A stretch of 10,731 nt of DNA from Desulfobacterales bacterium. GTDB taxonomy: Bacteria > Desulfobacterota > Desulfobacteria > Desulfobacterales > DAOWNP01. Under the pieces are notes generated by a model, which was not told the origin of the DNA, did no database searches, and was given only the letters and a program-made list of their open reading frames with translations. The DNA lies in the NCBI GenBank assembly GCA_030149595.1, contig JASFBI010000024.1:1-10731 (forward strand), written 5' to 3'. A program made the position numbers and the translations under genes. Below are positions 1-5,344 of this stretch, one piece after another (position 1 is the first letter of the stretch; each line of letters starts with the position of its first letter).

Positions 1-1
1 T

Positions 2-757
2 CCGTTAAAAGATTTAAGCAAAGTTATTTCCATGGATCCTGTTCTTTTGGGAAAAGTTTTAAATTTAGTAAATTCAGCATATTATGGAATATCCAATGAA
101 ATATCTTCAATAGTTAGAGCAATTACAATGCTCGGAACAAATACAGTAAAAAATTTGGTTTTAAGTACAGCTATAATGGGATCCATTCTCAATAAAAAAA
201 ATTTTAAAATTTTGGACATGGAATCCTTCTGGATACATTCTTTAGGTGTTGGTGTAGCTTCCAAGCTAATAGCCAGAGAACAAAAAAACATAAAAAACAT
301 TGAGGATTATTTTGTAAGCGGTATGCTTCACGATATTGGGAAAATATTACTAAATACAATTTTTTCTGAAGAGTACGAGCATGTCCTGAAAATTTCAAAT
401 ATTGAAAAAAGATCACTTGTAAAAGTTGAACAGCAACATTTTTTTATTGATCATGCTTTAGTTGGAAAACTTATTGCTTCAAGCTGGAATCTTAGTCAAG
501 AGATAATTGATACGATTAGTTTTCATCACAATGTTTTTCCATACAAAGGAGATCATAAAAATATTATTTACACAATAGCTTTTGCAAATTCCCTGATCTC
601 TCAACTTTCTCTTGGCTTTTCAGGTAATTATAAGGCTGAAAAAATCAGCCCTGAAGTTTTAACTCATCTGAATTTATCAAAAAACAGTATAAAACAAATA
701 TTAAAAGAAGTTAACAGCGAAATAGAAAAAGCTAAAATATTTCTTAAAATAGCATAA
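2..757 (+). CDS. HDOD domain signalling protein (5'-partial)
   Basis: The reading frame is open to the left edge. Ten codons before the first ATG (position 32) continue the domain (PLKDLSKVIS then MDPVLLGKVLNLVNSAYYG), so the true start lies outside the window. The matching pattern is that of HDOD proteins: a DP-x-L-x-x-K-x-L-x-L-V-N-S-A-x-Y-G block, then AITMLG and the NLVLS helix. Next come GMLHDIGKIL (His-Asp at 329-334) and, further on, HALVG and FHHN. HDOD domains are mostly non-catalytic relatives of HD phosphohydrolases that act in bacterial signalling. Here the HD pair survives, but the later helix reads AFANSL, where catalytic HD enzymes usually carry an Asp, so I infer a regulatory rather than enzymatic role. 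The C-terminus follows the domain closely, with no added output domain. Any N-terminal receiver or other domain would lie upstream and cannot be seen. Confidence 0.88.
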   Translation, partial: PLKDLSKVISMDPVLLGKVLNLVNSAYYGISNEISSIVRAITMLGTNTVKNLVLSTAIMGSILNKKNFKILDMESFWIHSLGVGVASKLIAREQKNIKNIEDYFVSGMLHDIGKILLNTIFSEEYEHVLKISNIEKRSLVKVEQQHFFIDHALVGKLIASSWNLSQEIIDTISFHHNVFPYKGDHKNIIYTIAFANSLISQLSLGFSGNYKAEKISPEVLTHLNLSKNSIKQILKEVNSEIEKAKIFLKIA

Positions 758-779
758 ATTAATTTTAAAAAATATCTAC

Positions 780-801
780 TTTAGTATAACTTTAGTATAA
801 C
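780..801. repeat. 11-bp tandem duplication before repeat copy 1
   Basis: TTTAGTATAAC occurs twice back to back (780-790 and 791-801). The second unit runs into the left end of the 86-bp repeat (which begins GTATAACATAC). It could be slippage or a trace of the event that placed the repeat. The other copy of the repeat has no such duplication next to it. Confidence 0.7.
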
Positions 802-880
802 ATACATGGCAGATTTACCTGCCACAACAAAAATAGAAACTCTCATGATTACGGTTTGTTGGACAGAGTTTCATATAAAA
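795..880 (+). repeat. 86-bp dispersed structured repeat, copy 1
   Basis: This segment matches the reverse complement of 3678-3763 at 75 of 86 positions without gaps; similarity stops at both ends. It can form two hairpins: TGGCAG/CTGCCA around a 6-nt loop (807-824), and GAAACTCT/AGAGTTTC (835-842 and 864-871), an 8-bp perfect stem enclosing a 21-nt loop. The loop is partly conserved between copies (CATGATT at its start, TGTTGGAC at its end). It begins 37 nt after the HDOD stop and ends 101 nt before the hydrolase start, in the same orientation as both. It contains no open frame of note. It may be a leader or small RNA, or a miniature mobile repeat; I do not recognise the family. Confidence 0.8.
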
Positions 881-904
881 CATTTCTAATTTAAGAAATA
901 AGAG

Positions 905-953
905 TGAAACTGCTTTCGCAAAAAAGTCATATATATTTTGGAAAGCTGTTTCA
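905..953 (+). other. Long imperfect hairpin upstream of the hydrolase gene
   Basis: TGAAACTGCTTTC (905-917) pairs with GAAAGCTGTTTCA (941-953), giving 12 pairs with one central T-T mismatch around a 23-nt AT-rich loop. No T-run follows on the plus strand, so it is not a classical intrinsic terminator. It ends 28 nt before the GTG start of the hydrolase and would lie in that gene's leader if transcription starts further upstream. Confidence 0.6.
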
Positions 954-981
954 TCCTTGTTCCTGATTATGCGAGGTTATC

Positions 982-1896
982 GTGAAAATTAAACTATGGG
1001 GAGTACGCGGATCTATAGCATGTCCGGGCAAAGAGACAGTCAAATTCGGAGGAAATACATCATGTATTGAACTTAGATTCTGCGATACAAACAGGTTAAT
1101 AATTATAGATGCAGGCTCTGGAATAAGACCGCTTGGTCATTATTTAATGGAAAATGATCTTAAAAAGGGAGATATTAACACAGAAATTTTTATTACTCAT
1201 ACCCACTGGGATCATATTCTGGGATTTCCGTTTTTTCTTCCTATATATCAAAAAGGAACTAATCTTAAAATATATGGCCCGGTCACATACGAAGAGGATA
1301 GCCTGGAAAAAATAATTGGCGATCAGTTAAGTTACAGATACTTCCCTGTTCTTCACAGTGAACTTGCAGCAAATATTCAATATTTTCAATTAAACGAAAC
1401 TAATCTTGATCTTGGTGATAATATAAAATTAAAAACAAAATACTTAAACCATACTCTGCTTTGCCTGGGATATCGTTTTGAATACAAAGGAAAAGTATTT
1501 TGCACATGTTATGATAATGAACCTTTTAGAAACCTGTTTTCAGAAACTTCCGGCACATCTTCTGAAGATTCTGATATTGTAAAAGAAGGTGAGATTGTGG
1601 CTGGAGAGGAAAATGAAAAAATATCCACTTTTTTTTCAGAAGCAGATATATTAATACATGATGCTCAATATACAAAAGATGAATATTTTGATTCTAAAAT
1701 TGGATGGGGACATTCATACTTTGAAGGTGTTATAGATAAAGCTGCTAAAGCAAATGTGAAAAAACTGATATTATTTCATCATGACCCACTAAGGACTGAT
1801 ACAGAACTTACTTTACTTGAAAAAAAATTATGCAAAAACAATAAAACAAACATGGCGATAATTATTGCAAGAGAAGGTTCTTCTTTTAAACTATAG
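982..1896 (+). CDS. Metallo-beta-lactamase-fold metal-dependent hydrolase
   Basis: The product is a 304-residue MBL-fold hydrolase, probably cytoplasmic, since no signal peptide is visible. The N-terminus (MKIKLWGVRGS, then GGNTSC) is typical of an uncharacterised PhnP-like bacterial group. The zinc motif HTHWDH is at residues 73-78. Later candidate ligands are H157, D178 (CYDNEP), D227 (IHDAQY) and the GWGHS and FHHDP motifs (H244, H266-H267). The motif set looks complete. Residues 186-216 form an acidic, low-complexity stretch between the D178 and D227 motifs that is probably a loop insertion. The start is GTG at 982, supported by GAGG at 973-976 with 5-nt spacing; no upstream ATG fits. The natural substrate cannot be read from sequence: relatives cleave phosphodiesters or other esters. 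The preceding HDOD gene is on the same strand, but a 224-nt structured gap argues against simple co-translation. Confidence 0.9.
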   Translation: MKIKLWGVRGSIACPGKETVKFGGNTSCIELRFCDTNRLIIIDAGSGIRPLGHYLMENDLKKGDINTEIFITHTHWDHILGFPFFLPIYQKGTNLKIYGPVTYEEDSLEKIIGDQLSYRYFPVLHSELAANIQYFQLNETNLDLGDNIKLKTKYLNHTLLCLGYRFEYKGKVFCTCYDNEPFRNLFSETSGTSSEDSDIVKEGEIVAGEENEKISTFFSEADILIHDAQYTKDEYFDSKIGWGHSYFEGVIDKAAKANVKKLILFHHDPLRTDTELTLLEKKLCKNNKTNMAIIIAREGSSFKL

Positions 1897-1897
1897 C

Positions 1898-1933
1898 TGG
1901 TCTCTAAATTTTACCTTCAGAATTTAGAGACCA
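1898..1933. terminator. Perfect 13-bp hairpin between convergent genes
   Basis: TGGTCTCTAAATT (1898-1910) and AATTTAGAGACCA (1921-1933) form a perfect 13-bp stem with a 10-nt loop. It starts one base after the hydrolase stop codon and ends 26 nt before the stop of the convergent FadL-type gene. Neither strand has a strong T-tract after the stem, so it is a probable bidirectional terminator or 3'-end stabiliser rather than a textbook intrinsic one. Confidence 0.65.
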
Positions 1934-1959
1934 ACCTGTCTTTATACTGATTCATAAAT

Positions 1960-3315
1960 CTACCATACAAATGTTGCCTGGAAAGAAGCCATAAAAGCAT
2001 CTCCTCCATATGTATAATTGGGATTTACTGCCATTGCAGCTGCCCTTTCATCTTCATCTATAAAACCTGCATCAACATAAGCATCAAGATAAGAGTAATC
2101 CTTTACAACATTTCTTTCTTCCAAGCGCTGATAAACTACTCCAAAACCCAGTTTTACAGGATGTACAAACCCGGCAAAAGGCTCTATGGTAAACTCTGCA
2201 CCAAATGATAATGCATGGGTATCATTATCCAAGAAATTATAAGGTCCTTTGTTTGCACCATCTGGTACAAATGTTTCTCTATAATAATAACCTGCAAGCA
2301 GATCCAGATTTTCTGATGCCTTATACAGCAGACCAATTTTTGGAATAATTATATCATCAAATTCAGGTATTGGCAGATTATTTGCCGCCCAAAAATTCTC
2401 TTTTAGTATTGAAACTTTATAACCCGACCAGTTCTGAAATTCCAAATCAAAAGAAATAGTTAAATCATCTATGGAATAAGCGGTTCCAATGGAATACATT
2501 TCAGGTACATAAAAATCTATAACAGCAAGACCTACTTCCAAAGCTACTGATGTTATAGTTAACTCAGCATAAGCTTCAATTGAATCAATATCTACCATTA
2601 ATTCTCCACGATAAGAGGCTCCTATCCCTATATCTTCATCTACATTCCAATAAACACCCAAAACAGGCGCAATTTCAGGTTTAATATCCAACCTTATCTC
2701 AGATCCTGGAAGTACCTGGGAATCTGTTATATTAATTCCTTTTATTACTATATTACCCCCGCCCTTTGCCAAAATAGTTGCCCCAAAACCAATTCCAAAT
2801 GTATCATCAGAAAAACCAAACCCAACTCCTGTAAAAATACCGATCCTTGATACATCCCTGCCATATCTTAAAAATTTATGGGTTCTTACATCAATATCAT
2901 TAACTTTGGCAATTGTAAGATCATCTAAAATACCAAGCCCAATACCAAAACGGGCAGAAGATACAATCTCAGGCATCTTATAAATCTGATTTATATCAAA
3001 AGCAGCTCCCAAAACAAACGCATTGACATCAGGAGTCTCATCTATTTTCCTTGAAACATCCATGGAAGTGGAATTATACATATAAGTTACAGAGAGCTGA
3101 TTGGGTGTTTTTCCCTGTCCCCTGGTTTTTCCCAACCCTGCCATATTGTAATAAACCGATGACCAGTCATCTGCAACAGCAACCATTGCATTTCCCCTTG
3201 CCATACCAGAAGGACTTATACCATATGTATCCATGAAATTAGCATATGATACATCAAACGGCATTACTCCCAAAAAAAACAATGTAAATAATAGTAATAT
3301 TTTGCTTTTAAACAT
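1960..3315 (-). CDS. FadL/OmpP1/TodX-type outer-membrane transport protein
   Basis: The product is a 451-residue predicted outer-membrane beta-barrel, close to the length of E. coli FadL. It has a Sec signal peptide: a Lys-containing start, a hydrophobic core, and likely cleavage after A25 (SYA before NFMDTYG). The N-terminal pattern TYGISPSGMARGNAMVAVADD, followed by VYYNMAGL, is characteristic of the family, which passes long-chain fatty acids or other hydrophobic molecules through the outer membrane. The rest is alternating beta-strand sequence, and the last strand ends in FVW, as expected for a barrel recognised by the assembly machinery. In the usual N-P-A-G-L hatch motif the Pro is replaced by Met (N57-M58-A59). 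The start ATG is preceded by AAAGGAG (3326-3332) at 10-nt spacing. The gene stands alone, with a long structured leader. The substrate is unknown. Confidence 0.9.
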   Translation of the reverse strand: MFKSKILLLFTLFFLGVMPFDVSYANFMDTYGISPSGMARGNAMVAVADDWSSVYYNMAGLGKTRGQGKTPNQLSVTYMYNSTSMDVSRKIDETPDVNAFVLGAAFDINQIYKMPEIVSSARFGIGLGILDDLTIAKVNDIDVRTHKFLRYGRDVSRIGIFTGVGFGFSDDTFGIGFGATILAKGGGNIVIKGINITDSQVLPGSEIRLDIKPEIAPVLGVYWNVDEDIGIGASYRGELMVDIDSIEAYAELTITSVALEVGLAVIDFYVPEMYSIGTAYSIDDLTISFDLEFQNWSGYKVSILKENFWAANNLPIPEFDDIIIPKIGLLYKASENLDLLAGYYYRETFVPDGANKGPYNFLDNDTHALSFGAEFTIEPFAGFVHPVKLGFGVVYQRLEERNVVKDYSYLDAYVDAGFIDEDERAAAMAVNPNYTYGGDAFMASFQATFVW

Positions 3316-3356
3316 ACTTTCTTAGCTCCTTTACTTATATTTTATCTGATGTTTAC

Positions 3357-3392
3357 AAAAAAACAGCCTGTTGCCAAAGTAAACGCTGTTTT
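3357..3392 (-). terminator. Terminator-like hairpin in the FadL-type gene leader
   Basis: Read on the minus strand, AAAACAGC (3392-3385) and GCTGTTTT (3367-3360) form an 8-bp stem with a 17-nt loop. The T-run continues to 3357, so 7 consecutive T residues close the structure. This has the shape of an intrinsic terminator and lies 42 nt before the FadL-type start codon. It could end transcription from upstream (tRNA or repeat), or act as an attenuator for the barrel gene if the promoter is upstream of it. Confidence 0.5.
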
Positions 3393-3527
3393 ATTATTAT
3401 TTATAAATCTACCCTGATTAAACTTTTATCCTTTATTAATTTTTAACAAAAATTAAGTTTTATATTTATCTGTATAGGTATAAATAAATTTATTTCGCAG
3501 TTTTTTATTTTAAAGTTATTTGGAAGA

Positions 3528-3556
3528 TATTTATCAAATGATTATTTATGTGTCAA
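3528..3556 (-). promoter_or_regulatory. Candidate sigma70-type promoter for the FadL-type gene
   Basis: On the minus strand a perfect TTGACA (3556-3551) is followed after 17 nt by TAAATA (3533-3528), preceded by TGA as in an extended -10. The -10 match is only moderate (3 of 6). Transcription would start near 3521, giving a leader of roughly 205 nt with three hairpins. In such AT-rich sequence chance matches are common. Confidence 0.4.
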
Positions 3557-3576
3557 ACAAAAAAACATTTATGCAA

Positions 3577-3634
3577 ATACTTATCTGTCATAAATTTAAA
3601 ATATCACATAAAATTTATAAAGATAGATAAGTAT
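3577..3634. other. Long imperfect inverted repeat (hairpin)
   Basis: TACTTATCTGTC (3578-3589) pairs with GATAGATAAGTA (3622-3633) including one G-T wobble. The outer pair A3577-T3634 extends it, and inside it ATAAATTT (3590-3597) pairs with AAATTTAT (3611-3618) after a 3-nt bulge. That makes about 21 pairs around a 13-nt loop. On the minus strand a run of 7 T (3565-3559) comes 11 nt after the stem base. It could be a terminator for the tRNA/repeat transcript, or a protein-binding palindrome upstream of the barrel gene's promoter. Confidence 0.55.
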
Positions 3635-3677
3635 GTAATTTACACTCTAAGATCAAAATTACCAACAGGAGGGGATA

Positions 3678-3763
3678 TTTTATATAAAACTCCGTCCAAC
3701 AGACAAAAATCATGAGAGTTTCAATTTTCGCTGTGGCAGATAAATATGCCATGTATGTTATAC
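3678..3763 (-). repeat. 86-bp dispersed structured repeat, copy 2 (inverted)
   Basis: This is the reverse-complement partner of 795-880, with 11 substitutions and no gaps. Read on the minus strand it keeps GTATAACATACATGGCA at its start and GAAACTCTCATGATT and TGTTGGAC in its second hairpin. Relative to copy 1 the 8-bp stem has two changes (A to G and C to T in its 3' arm). Both still pair as G-U in RNA of this strand but would be A-C mismatches on the other strand. The first hairpin's closing pair is lost (TGGCAT/CTGCCA). It starts 62 nt after the tRNA-Leu 3' end and ends 362 nt before the FadL-type start. Confidence 0.8.
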
Positions 3764-3825
3764 AAACATAAAATTATTAAAAAACAGACAGAATATTTTT
3801 GATTTTAAAGGAATGTATATATTTT

Positions 3826-3914
3826 TGGTGCCTGAGACGAGAATCGAACTCGTACAGAGACTGAGCTCCGAGGGATTTTAAGTCCCTTGCGTCTACCTAT
3901 TCCGCCACCCAGGC
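3826..3914 (-). tRNA. tRNA-Leu(UAA)
   Basis: The minus-strand sequence folds as a class II tRNA. The acceptor stem is GCCTGGG/CTCAGGC with one G-U pair, followed by discriminator A and an encoded CCA. The D-arm is built on GCGG and CGC. The anticodon stem AGGGA/TCCCT has loop CTTAAAA, giving anticodon TAA (3880-3878), which reads UUA. A long variable arm of about 17 nt, as expected for Leu, precedes the T-arm ACGAG-TTCGATT-CTCGT. UUA is a heavily used codon in such an AT-rich genome. It appears to be a single, stand-alone tRNA gene with its own promoter. Confidence 0.97.
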
Positions 3915-3949
3915 ATTTTTTATCTTCATCTTCAAATTTTAAAAATACT

Positions 3950-3976
3950 TTTATAACTTATTGCATTAATTGTCAA
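3950..3976 (-). promoter_or_regulatory. Promoter of tRNA-Leu
   Basis: On the minus strand a perfect TTGACA (3976-3971) is followed after 15 nt by TATAAA (3955-3950), which matches the -10 consensus at 5 of 6 positions. Transcription would start near 3943, about 30 nt before the mature tRNA 5' end. The spacer is shorter than the optimal 17 nt, but position and hexamer quality make this a good candidate. Confidence 0.6.
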
Positions 3977-3990
3977 GCTTTTGTATTATT

Positions 3991-4641
3991 TTATTGTTTT
4001 TTTATAAACCCGTGTACAACACCATGGCATTTACAAGCTGTTGATAAAAAAATAGGAGTTTCAGCTTTTTTTATATTTGCAAGAACAGAATCAAGAAAAT
4101 CATAGCTATACCCCCCCACACCAGGAGCTACCTGTCTGCTGCAAATAACATTTGACTGGTAGTCCTTATATTTAAAAAATTTTAACGTTTCATGTACAAT
4201 CAAGGGTCTTGGTTTGTGTGTATATGTGCAAATATTTGAAGGCTCAGAGCAATTATCAGGACAAATAAAATCAGCATTACTGACATATAACTCACCTTTT
4301 TTACCAACAATTGACATAACAAACATATCTTTTAGTTTTTTACAGATATCTATAGTCTCTATTTTATAATCTGCTGATAATTTATCTTTTACCCATTCAA
4401 ATGCAACATGTACCGGAACAGCAGGCACAATAAAAACATCTTTTTTTTCCTTTTCTGAATAATTTAATAAAAATGTTATGGCATCTGAAAAAACAGTATT
4501 TATCCCTTTATCTGACATTTTTAACAAAAAAGATTTTTTGTTATCCACAACAGTTATCAATGCATTCTTATACCTGCTTTTTAATAACAAGGCAGCTTTT
4601 GTACCAAATTTACCTGCTCCTAATATTATTATTTTTTTCAT
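3991..4641 (-). CDS. Cys-rich Rossmann-fold protein of unknown function
   Basis: The product has 216 residues. The N-terminus is a beta strand plus glycine loop, IIILGAGKFGTKAALLL (residues 4-20), with an acidic residue at the end of the second strand (VVD, D33). This is the NAD(P)-binding pattern seen in TrkA-N and saccharopine-dehydrogenase-like proteins. The C-terminal half does not match any catalytic domain I recognise. It carries C127-x3-C131-x6-C138 (CPDNCSEPSNIC), a lone C167, and C203-x-C205 followed by HGVVHG, which suggests a metal or Fe-S site. There is no signal peptide or membrane segment. The start is the ATG at 4641; no good Shine-Dalgarno lies upstream. Its stop is only 15 nt from the tRNA-Leu -35 box, and it is divergent from maf across 71 nt. 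A redox or metal-dependent regulatory role is inference only. Confidence 0.8.
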   Translation of the reverse strand: MKKIIILGAGKFGTKAALLLKSRYKNALITVVDNKKSFLLKMSDKGINTVFSDAITFLLNYSEKEKKDVFIVPAVPVHVAFEWVKDKLSADYKIETIDICKKLKDMFVMSIVGKKGELYVSNADFICPDNCSEPSNICTYTHKPRPLIVHETLKFFKYKDYQSNVICSRQVAPGVGGYSYDFLDSVLANIKKAETPIFLSTACKCHGVVHGFIKKQ

Positions 4642-4677
4642 AGTTTACTTTTTACAGAAAGATTTTATGGATGTTTC

Positions 4678-4706
4678 TTGTCAAAATATATTGTATCTGT
4701 TAAATA
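4678..4706 (+). promoter_or_regulatory. Candidate promoter of the maf operon
   Basis: TTGTCA (4678-4683) is followed after 17 nt by TAAATA (4701-4706). Predicted initiation about 7 nt downstream would fall on or next to the maf ATG at 4713, implying a leaderless or nearly leaderless mRNA. This agrees with the absence of a visible ribosome binding site. Both hexamers are imperfect. Confidence 0.35.
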
Positions 4707-4712
4707 TTTTTT

Positions 4713-5330
4713 ATGAAACAGTCAACAAATAAATGTAAAATTATCTTAGCTTCAAAATCTCCAAGACGCAAATATCTTTTGCAGCAGGCTGGTATAAACT
4801 TTTGTGTAATAGACAGTGGTTTTGATGAAACTCTAATTAAAAAAACCGATCCAAAAACATATACAAAATTACTTGCAAAAAAAAAAGCCCTTTCTGTTTG
4901 GCATAATTATCCCAATGATTGGGTAATTGGAGCTGACACCATAGTAGTAATAGATAGCAAAATTCTTGGAAAACCAAAAAACAGAGCGCAGGCTAAAACA
5001 ATGCTTACCAGTCTAAGCGGTAAAACCCATAAAGTTATAACAGGTTTTACCATATGCTCTAAAACATATAATAAAATTATTTCAAAACCCGTTGAAACAG
5101 ATGTTGAATTTAAAAAACTGACAAAACAGGAAATCAGGTGGTATACAAACACAGATGAACCTTTTGATAAAGCCGGTGCTTATGCTATTCAGGGTCTTGG
5201 AACATTTCTTGTACGAAAAATAAACGGCTCCTACACAAATGTTGTGGGCCTTCCTGTATGCGAAGTAATTGAAATTTTACTTGATGAAGGTGCATTAAGC
5301 TTTACCGACAGGTTTTCAGATAAGGAATAA
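4713..5330 (+). CDS. maf: Maf family nucleoside triphosphate pyrophosphatase (YhdE-like)
   Basis: The product is a 205-residue cytoplasmic enzyme of the Maf/Ham1 fold. It hydrolyses non-canonical or excess nucleoside triphosphates to the monophosphate and pyrophosphate. Visible motifs are ILASKSPRR (residues 11-19, substrate loop), E39 in the FDET block, GADTIVV (residues 73-79, with D75 the likely catalytic base), LSGKTH (101-106), and AGAYAIQG (154-161), followed by INGSYTNVVGLP. The last two blocks resemble the YhdE (dTTP/UTP) subgroup more than the YceF (m7GTP) subgroup. Length is normal. The ATG at 4713 is the only start that includes the N-terminal loop, although no Shine-Dalgarno is seen. 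It is the first gene of a co-directional operon, ending 14 nt before the next gene. Confidence 0.95.
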   Translation: MKQSTNKCKIILASKSPRRKYLLQQAGINFCVIDSGFDETLIKKTDPKTYTKLLAKKKALSVWHNYPNDWVIGADTIVVIDSKILGKPKNRAQAKTMLTSLSGKTHKVITGFTICSKTYNKIISKPVETDVEFKKLTKQEIRWYTNTDEPFDKAGAYAIQGLGTFLVRKINGSYTNVVGLPVCEVIEILLDEGALSFTDRFSDKE

Positions 5331-5344
5331 CGAGGTATATTAAT

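Larger units (their letters stand above)
3316..3825. other. Non-coding stretch between tRNA-Leu and the FadL-type gene
   Basis: This 510-nt stretch has no convincing coding frame and is very AT-rich. It carries the ribosome binding site of the FadL-type gene, a terminator-like hairpin, and two smaller AT hairpins. The first is a perfect 9-bp TTAATTTTT/AAAAATTAA stem at 3436-3456 with a 3-nt loop; the second is TATTTAT/ATAAATA at 3463-3486. A candidate minus-strand promoter, a long hairpin at 3577-3634 and copy 2 of the 86-bp repeat complete it. Going down the minus strand the order is tRNA-Leu, repeat, long hairpin, promoter, leader hairpins, FadL-type gene. Confidence 0.75.

Noticed and set aside
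82..416. Two minus-strand open frames within the HDOD gene
   Set aside because: Both are opposite a strongly conserved coding region, with no ribosome binding site or family match.
807..824. Sigma54-like -24/-12 look (TGGCA...TGC) inside both repeat copies
   Set aside because: The GG-to-GC distance is one base longer than the strict sigma54 spacing, and the segment is better explained as the arms of a small hairpin (TGGCAG/CTGCCA).
3887..4105. Open frame on the plus strand across tRNA-Leu and the end of the Cys-rich protein gene
   Set aside because: It overlaps a clear tRNA and a better-supported gene on the other strand, and its protein has no recognisable pattern.
4679..4684. TTGACA on the minus strand as a -35 box for the Cys-rich protein gene
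   Set aside because: No reasonable -10 hexamer lies 15-19 nt downstream on that strand; the same bases serve better as the plus-strand candidate for maf.
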